Origin: an uncultured Clostridia bacterium
Lineage (GTDB): Bacteria > Bacillota > Clostridia > Christensenellales > UBA1242
DNA: 38,916 bases
Reading direction: 5' to 3'
Assembly (NCBI GenBank): GCA_905235475.1
Contig: CAJOLU010000001.1
Location: forward strand, 1 to 38,916
The stretch's first letter is position 1. Each line of letters starts with the position of its first letter. The notes under the pieces were generated by a model, which saw only the letters and a list, made by a program, of their open reading frames with translations, did no database searches and was not told where the DNA came from. Position numbers and translations under genes: made by a program. Shown here one piece after another: positions 37,601 through 38,916 of this stretch.

Positions 37601-38441
37601 AGGTGTTTCATATGGTGGAATTTGTGAGGAACTTTCTGGTAACGCAACAATGGAAAGATGTTGGAGCGGTGTGAGCCTAACCATCACAAACTCAAATTCA
37701 CAAGTTGTTGCTGGTGGATTGGTTAGCACAATGGCAAATGGTTCGTCACAAACACAAAAAACCACCTTGACCGAATGTTTTGTTGATTCAACAATTGAGT
37801 TAAAACGAGACGGAACTAATAACCTTTACGTTGGTGGGCTTGTTGGAGAAATTACAGGCAATAATGTTAGCGTAGAAAATTCATATTTAACAGAAAAGAG
37901 CAAACTTCTAACAAATGTGGTTAATGCTACTAACACCAATGTTTATATGGGTGAGTTTGTTGGAAAGATGGAATTTTCAATAACAAACACAAATCTTTTC
38001 AAATACTTAATTTTTGAAGGAACATTTGTGGATGAATATTACGGAGATTTTGAAGGAGAAAATTATTATACATATGACAGTGGCAGTATCAAAGTCGGAC
38101 CAAAATTTATGACGTTTAATGTTGGAAAAATTTTCACAGCACTTGCTGTTGGAAAATTGAGTGACAATGCGGGAGTTTCTGTTGAAACCGAGGCTCTTTC
38201 TGATAATGTTGTGTTTGACTCTGTTTTGTCAACATATAAGGCAGGTGGTGTAGCGTTGTCTCTTGATGAAGGGGTGAACTCGTTAACAAAAATTACTGGC
38301 GGTTACCAGGGTCAATATGTTGATTATAATAACATTTTAGATACAGACGGAAATGATGTTTTTGCCACAAACAAAAATGATACGACCACAGAAATGTATC
38401 CATATTTAAGAAATGTAACTCCAAGTGATAAACATCCGTAA
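22674..38441 (+). CDS. Giant lipoprotein with Ig-like blocks and GLUG beta-helix modules
   Basis: A single frame of 5,255 residues. Residues 1-25 are a lipoprotein signal peptide ending in LFGC, so C26 should be lipid-anchored on the outer face of the membrane. Residues about 33-1040 are Ig-like (bacterial Big-type) domains. Module 1 (about 1043-1633) starts with a KLSDMQNI-type opener, has about eight GG(L/F/I)VG...(N/C)xY GLUG repeats, and closes with WAIIYTANGGFPILKV. A second Ig-like block runs about 1634-2543. Further modules open near 2550, 3288, 3890, 4523 and 4848, most with a (Y/F)x(L/V)(T/R)(K/D)DI-type strand and a DGxGxxI turn typical of parallel beta-helices. No LPXTG, SLH or choline-binding motif closes the protein. 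A surface adhesin or matrix role is inferred from family architecture. AGGGGAAA lies before the ATG; a terminator follows at 38473-38508. Confidence 0.85.
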   Translation: MGAVVKKSFVYVCLMMLALVLGLFGCGDIYKNMKISVDTTEMVLYLNGGEDEPSSKQVKATISGVKDKSVIKDVQAVFDDEKIASAGAITYAGDDAYITIHASSPGTTQMYIKSLDNTKRVSSEAITITVIEKLESIDVSGVVASVARGTSIDLALLPNIVFSPSVTYETDLEFYFPTGTGGGTNSSVFGQIVDKHIFYASSTADEGFCEILVKSTKLTDFDATSPLQKTFSILVYTDYSSDDIVLSIYSEKDARYEVFDDEELVLMSNYVDTTGLPSGTSVSIDKMVLVGLKNGLSENLKNYYNFSIQENSQTQKSVVKVDSGLTDVLNEFKITPNQTGTTSLSLVVSLERDGKTYVVKERPINIVVKTIVKTVEITTDDQTVAYNIDVEPIIFAAVGVFERANYNGVSGTKIIAKTSPERVVNPRYKVLLGDGYANDGSVILRKDFENFISVSNGSSLVDYGEDGVEFENGSTFYISYEPSMLLDDVAKNLSSFELYVVANYDEGLKRVQAEIVCSVFKSLKELRFVGDETGFICENNDDLNIEVTANDNIDLNLLNVVYDKEMFDFLGISYKIEESGLGEIVENKKFAVASFKSKKLGESTIGFVEKYTYQSIIGDVFVVVPTDDVYLTINRTAYEGVGEVDGDEIDDGVFLAEVVKAQSGSTFYLNVNTTQEGATLKDVVDFEFVDDSYLLLRESVVANLSNGTIRIGTNANNYASNIYDETTYAVLSVTIGYYAYEEGVLVAKTKTQQIKIGTYKKLVEFSFGNKLTTKTVGIYNQNELSIANQEKENIGYVQINPIFEKADGSSYDYYLESLYFPNGSPSSDWRVEYIDIDVDDEPILMKDFKGLKIYFTGEDLINEQIKIQLSVKEFGSLYSVVCTINAISPSPKIEDVFVNDAELYVENWESDYNTAQIKTSVTPVSVFDENLSYVVFYKNIEENDVVTMVYDNYGADFIARFTSSSDITLEKTDGKIFVKCSNNNVITPYYVAVLPSYLLNFTDDVDNYETRVLEIINDNKAEINEVGLCKIISINVANGDQYSPYKIEKLSDMQNIHNSTVNESGKYFVITNDLEFDESWTAFELKANISSQDDAMYSIYDVTTPLFDTIDVSAGVSNISIRYQEINVTTNEFGLLAIENKGTVSNVSIYPSYTTTGTSQITITQQNDADIVVGSLVAKNSGNITNCYGQTNIVVNLISTENNAIIGGFVGQNEGNIKVEPVSEILYASTFTSTIEVKGPTQVGEYEVGDCYFNGDKYVVITDDTFNAENITIYKNTENSFVGGLVGINNNVIDSTPTMSATVDKLTNINVISNITAPICDNVGGIAGQNNAVIKGVLVSPKIEARNNIGGAVGVNNSTASPSLSYVLTEFYNNRNDKTSIYANENVGGLVGTDDGSQINACYVTSYIKNEQVDITRNQGFHGDIHANNNIGGLVGKGTKTNISQCFADISIGLNGEEDAVAGGLVGTLNVQNMNGQISTSYAINNFGTTDRGLFNNKMGQLVGVIVVNEATNVLSNCYAVTNGGVLNVIIDDVLTGYCYEALANVLISGTYSSLITDDDVEGLSTQYKNVCTNCYYANVTVIAPTDIYDHITIRTIEEMQSLSNYNNFASSAWAIIYTANGGFPILKVNLNGYSFELYNSQIGSIGIEEYKSDDFFETILPKFAKFANDQFVVILDMLYQEGKQGFTLTLEDLLTLNLEAGVKIEDFEVVSQDESIVQVEENNKNDESRFVLNFQKTGLVKISIQAKQNSAISKTIQICVVGGFEDYIISNEELYIAKGGSNTTIITYEQQSNTFYNDKNLVKLEVVELEEGGEIPDPNVTANGSEFSSQVIDKLDLTTNKTIMFTGIGNAGTTNLIKITPYITVYFSNELGIVQSYDLLLKTSAEASYVITPQSIKSNFTEFKTITTNVFEGVNSINLNEDSASLQNSGRLDVELVISSDAINEIKGAIQDNLNVIVTKNVFNEDTQQYEEIEYGVAINWDENKFELSDTSAIMFSQNIVDGKMILSFSLEHEKNKMTYEETENWYFSYQNQDGTLKTAELNVVWLPSSIENIEVLHFINKTEYADGMFATVGVDQATSKIASGSTGVLKISITQEYSNYDYLIVKGVSSADEITFARLMEYVGTDGNRKLVSDFGLYSEPLLDGGIKLENLFGKDVNDGYVNAGNGVYYVSTLTRIGLPENTEFLIDVYAYKITESGDQLVYSTNQRNETTKLLSAFAPYVYLSVADDVARTTDGGLLARGTSLQINMVGVLEQSSVSVSLSGFLIPSGGGNVLTNCIHTWKNMDATTSLNFQASFDVYAGINSLAANTDGRLTLSATVQSQGFSTTTEIYLYLVDYLVTGVGVEKVDDDGIYAIKIQDGYKPLRLTLGTAFGDFSITSNSDDNLSNAWDMVKEFYTISTDDASYYTDIYNSFKNSYQIITQNVIDKVKEFNALGTRNAAEGATIWQYRNSNLNVAANSYEYFYLMVDNKVNHTNVVSIWGKQAVNINLSVNLHRGAKLSQNGNYYDLILQATSITESYLDVSSGDYYYEFTIQFIDDSSSDLPIPISSEQELKTMVAGGHYILTKDIVVTNWVPLTTQIGSLDGNGYKIIVKNYNITTTGSTGAPLTSLNAGLFASISNYYDTKTESTEPTRLTNIVLDVSQTVVVNLGNATGVNFGFLVGCNDGGVIYNCEVISGVSSRRAKLTINSDVDVDIIAESTQLYDSSYTVQKTISDFEEYLEYYQIRQQTKDLVGTKENGMYSFILEDGTRIENVDADKYDNFEELFYKYEQYIEIVGKQGKSLVLADGEVVNIFGDSAKNLGFNEGIIYNSTDGTEVVGATQENVMADGSVYLQGGYYVFKTSYVELTDESLSVFNYDAWKGVYDEVVANNNLGQYAKDVSDKILESQDTTIIYVISGATASSSSTINIGGLVGENAGFISNSRIGRLDDVVVTTEENQGRSGVDENNDGIVDSLMQDYGLSIFGCGRLGGFAAINSGVISASYFANSNLVNMQEITNNQYITTGGFVALNSGEINTSYVEGRKDENEISFVTQTNILDGVKTERATFTIKGIEYDYQSIENTQPTILQGGKIVAIVSSDNTFVLDGVEYTIINTEGDNYMIDYVRRTRNNIYFSGEIGGFVHINDGEIENSYSNIGLKSTLSVGGFVYNNRQTLSSIKDCYSACAIDNENAINGAFVGSNKAHDVYNSGIVENSYYLIDSAVTQNSKELASAVDAINLCVYNNLLLGFVFETEGQNGIWTLDKNNEFDGPKLVEANRYAYSSRVIVMNQGMRTCIYTTFGNKENPRIVYSKASFNNIAVNDSFKVAENVRVVADIDFEQQNPTFNGELSSKFSIDGTSFIGNGMTLKNVNIVADENTQTDYLGLFKTIEGKGVVSNLNLVLSAFDGTMTEYVGSLSGCVNNAYVNNIKVSAEVTDISVRGRNVVGGAIGLVAGADSKIANVECSISVNSTYDAMSASNIQFIVENPSSNANKKITNIQNVSYAGGVVGAVISSTRRYNDPVLVNCSVVGNFIMKAEVVGGIAGFVSEKAAITECKLILNSSATGQEIQSGSIAGGLVGENRGLISFSYISLDEKTQDASDKKLREDGLYDEQIGTSSLFTGENNVIGGLVGLNVGTNKTSETEYSGGIRFSYSRVRVVNENALAAGGLVGMAVASIDEISTVEGVNVEGIANVVNGSYIRRYRNIIGDEATYKERSGDTEVMRQSLFLYGVYTTGSVKASKVAGGLVGVATALVSTMENDVMSASVVVLPDTVSVMQGNYNGFVIGKANFIAEKRDTAGEVKNVYFSQNGCVDSSGGISTIVGSSKNLIGNIDNDLLLDDNYFKKMNETATPIKYYSLFDVIHYSQNHKIAFEFMWNLESNYMVDSKFESYVFPKLTKGLKIKTDDILTVEDYLTIVKGGERGNYRIIGNLEFDFNETINEKTIADWFNSLYGEKGPSGTISGVPLDSATRVTITIKNNNSGIPFFGGNIEGLKVSNIDFVFENDHNMEPIRDESSSINNNLYWGLLANTASSCEFININVKYPHDKEINVNKFNAVGGLVGYSSSNSFNKVDVEGVSLVQTEYELWDENVKSLYFGGVTGLSNSDQLDDVRVTTSSIIITTTNAPSDVKVFVGGISGAASTQYWINNNRSSASSSINNLCIEMTTKDVEENIVGTVYAGGICGQVVSSGIIKATHIYNSTITVTAKDASIGGLSGYVSGTLITNCSVENESSITAHLWGTNAYVGGMIGNSSCKIEHLNNSLQTNGAISSNATNINIQVDAQNMNGILYVGGLVAYLDLDDFNITYDNVTPNEVGLFNQNQTSGSIYVKGNHNNTAYIAGIFGTVVTKKSDSKVAISKSASNTTLHAEDIQKVYMGGVCADCRVILNVVANYASLTNEYSGSIDNNCVSYMGGIAAYTSGLINTCLSLGAIFEPSFVDYTYIDGSGVKEEQKSYAEAIVAGILTPEEYVFNSSCLYSSDFTGILQTIGNIKEDQNVSASDVLTKTLLPVADFAQTTSDTTGYDLIHIQGLNSVRANRLSSFNSLENNKIYILTKDISEVNESVTLDVENVSIVGCGAKVTTNGCALFEEIPARVLVSSLQVVSSVEIETTSNFGLLTIENNGLISNCMAGSLPTQNQVESSNINVKYLSNGLAGEDKKPGCSESGILTINIASTANNISVGALVGINNKVIVNSLSYADVNINTESTNIVYASNLVGENKFKVNYSYALGKLNVNVALHASSCVGEVIGKTITNKQSYVNQLIGYVDVNTVSSAVGGVVGGSNMGNTGMFYVYDLSRTTVTGWGATGLTMSKIYEKQTIQPDSNFFIGGFDKDANYEYLYGLYTLRIHKDMFGLKTYNSEKYEIENFAEFNLMNHLGNNTSYVFVRDLVVTTKLNNTNIDTKTGLTIDGAGHYLFANQLIDSGTGVYTVFNIKMNGGTIKNIMFQFGDTTINTSGNVIIAPIVRQISGGTISNCAVVGDVTLTSTYESTNKGVSYGGICEELSGNATMERCWSGVSLTITNSNSQVVAGGLVSTMANGSSQTQKTTLTECFVDSTIELKRDGTNNLYVGGLVGEITGNNVSVENSYLTEKSKLLTNVVNATNTNVYMGEFVGKMEFSITNTNLFKYLIFEGTFVDEYYGDFEGENYYTYDSGSIKVGPKFMTFNVGKIFTALAVGKLSDNAGVSVETEALSDNVVFDSVLSTYKAGGVALSLDEGVNSLTKITGGYQGQYVDYNNILDTDGNDVFATNKNDTTTEMYPYLRNVTPSDKHP

Positions 38442-38472
38442 GATCAGCAAGATACGACTACTGGAAGTTAAT

Positions 38473-38508
38473 AAAAAAATCTTATGATTTATTTCATAAG
38501 ATTTTTTT
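38473..38508. terminator. Terminator after the giant gene, probably bidirectional
   Basis: A stem of AAAAAAATCTTATGA with TCATAAGATTTTTTT around a short AT loop. The T-run ends the plus-strand giant gene; the matching A-run could end the minus-strand signal peptidase gene that finishes at 38593. Confidence 0.8.
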
Positions 38509-38592
38509 ATTGCAAATAAGCTAAATATTAAGTTTTTTTCGTAAACATTAAATAAAGAAGTTATGTTGTTAAAGTGTTTGTTTTATAGATTT

Positions 38593-38916
38593 TTATTTAC
38601 TTAATCCAAAATTAAAAATGCTTCGTAGAAGTTTGTTCATCACGCTGCCGTCTTTTTCAAGTGTGTCCACAACTCCACAAACATATGAAAGCCTAAAAGG
38701 CCCAACTTCAGAACTGTCTAGACTTAATTCTCTGTTATCTCCAAGAGCAAAAAAGTAACCATCTAAAATTGTGATAGAGCCATCATCATTCAAAGTGTAG
38801 CCATCCCATTGATATGAATTATATTGCCCAGTAGAAGAACCAATTCCAAAAGTTTTAGCACAAGTGTTGCCATCTAATCGCCTAATACTTTGAGTGTAGG
38901 GTTCATCTAACAAAAC
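38593..38916 (-). CDS. Signal peptidase I, C-terminal part (cut by window edge)
   Basis: The frame is open to the window end, so the gene starts outside. The visible 107 residues contain LLDEPYT and then FFALGDNRELSLDSSEVGPF, matching box E of S26 signal peptidases (GDNR(N/E)NSxDSR); the final Arg is Ser here. The catalytic Ser and Lys would be upstream of the window, so activity cannot be judged. The enzyme removes signal peptides at the membrane. It would not process the LFGC lipobox of the neighbouring giant protein, which needs signal peptidase II. The gene is convergent with the giant gene. A homologous use for processing surface proteins is only inferred. Confidence 0.85.
   Translation of the reverse strand, partial: VLLDEPYTQSIRRLDGNTCAKTFGIGSSTGQYNSYQWDGYTLNDDGSITILDGYFFALGDNRELSLDSSEVGPFRLSYVCGVVDTLEKDGSVMNKLLRSIFNFGLSK

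Noticed and set aside
36241..38441. C-terminal cell-wall anchor of the giant protein
   Set aside because: No LPXTG, SLH, LysM or choline-binding repeat is present before the stop codon.

Overview
The window comes from a low-G+C Gram-positive bacterium, most like an uncultured Firmicutes/Clostridia-type gut lineage. The evidence is AT-rich intergenic DNA, canonical TTGACA/TATAAT promoters, AGGAG-type ribosome binding sites, hairpin-plus-T-run terminators, spoVG, the rpmE-prmC-prfA cluster, an ABC-F ATPase, and two large surface proteins of the kind common in Clostridia. Genus and species cannot be read from the sequence. All three stop codons terminate genes and no recoding is needed.

Layout. 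1-385: a G+C-richer mosaic of six short GTCATYCTGA-type repeats, then a promoter. 386-3397: an exported surface protein with an out-of-phase tandem duplication of a DUF6273-like domain followed by MBG/Ig-like repeats, ending inside a domain. 3398-3903: terminator, strong promoter and attenuator-like leader. 3904-11223: rpoB-rpoC. 11457-12086: a single gene of unknown function with a coiled-coil tail. 12177-14332 (minus): rpmE, prmC, prfA. 14471-15865 (minus): murC. 16044-16340: spoVG. 16341-16739: a promoter, a 10-codon leader peptide, a hairpin that overlaps the leader stop codon, and an intrinsic terminator, all ahead of the ABC-F gene (16740-18284). 18397-19982 (minus): an M16 zinc peptidase and a conserved 97-aa protein. 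20110-21312: a DUF362/ferredoxin protein. 21463-21963: greA. 22019-22402 (minus): a PH-like protein. 22674-38441: one uninterrupted gene for a 5,255-residue lipoprotein. 38593-38916 (minus): the C-terminal end of a signal peptidase I, cut by the window edge.

How the genes work together. Most of the core is transcription (rpoB, rpoC, greA), translation and ribosome function (rpmE, prmC, prfA, ABC-F) and wall synthesis (murC). PrmC methylates the release factor encoded 2 nt downstream of it. The flanks are surface proteins: a membrane-anchored DUF6273/MBG protein at one end, and a giant lipoprotein alternating Ig-like blocks with GLUG beta-helix modules at the other.

Points most worth a second look: (1) the leader-peptide attenuator upstream of the ABC-F gene; (2) substitutions at normally invariant RNA polymerase positions, namely a rifampicin-site His-to-Gln in RpoB, and in RpoC a Gln-to-Thr next to the Mg-binding motif and a Phe-to-Lys in the trigger loop; (3) equal-length but diverged, G+C-rich cores in the two DUF6273 copies; (4) the multi-module giant lipoprotein with a perfect palindrome over its promoter.
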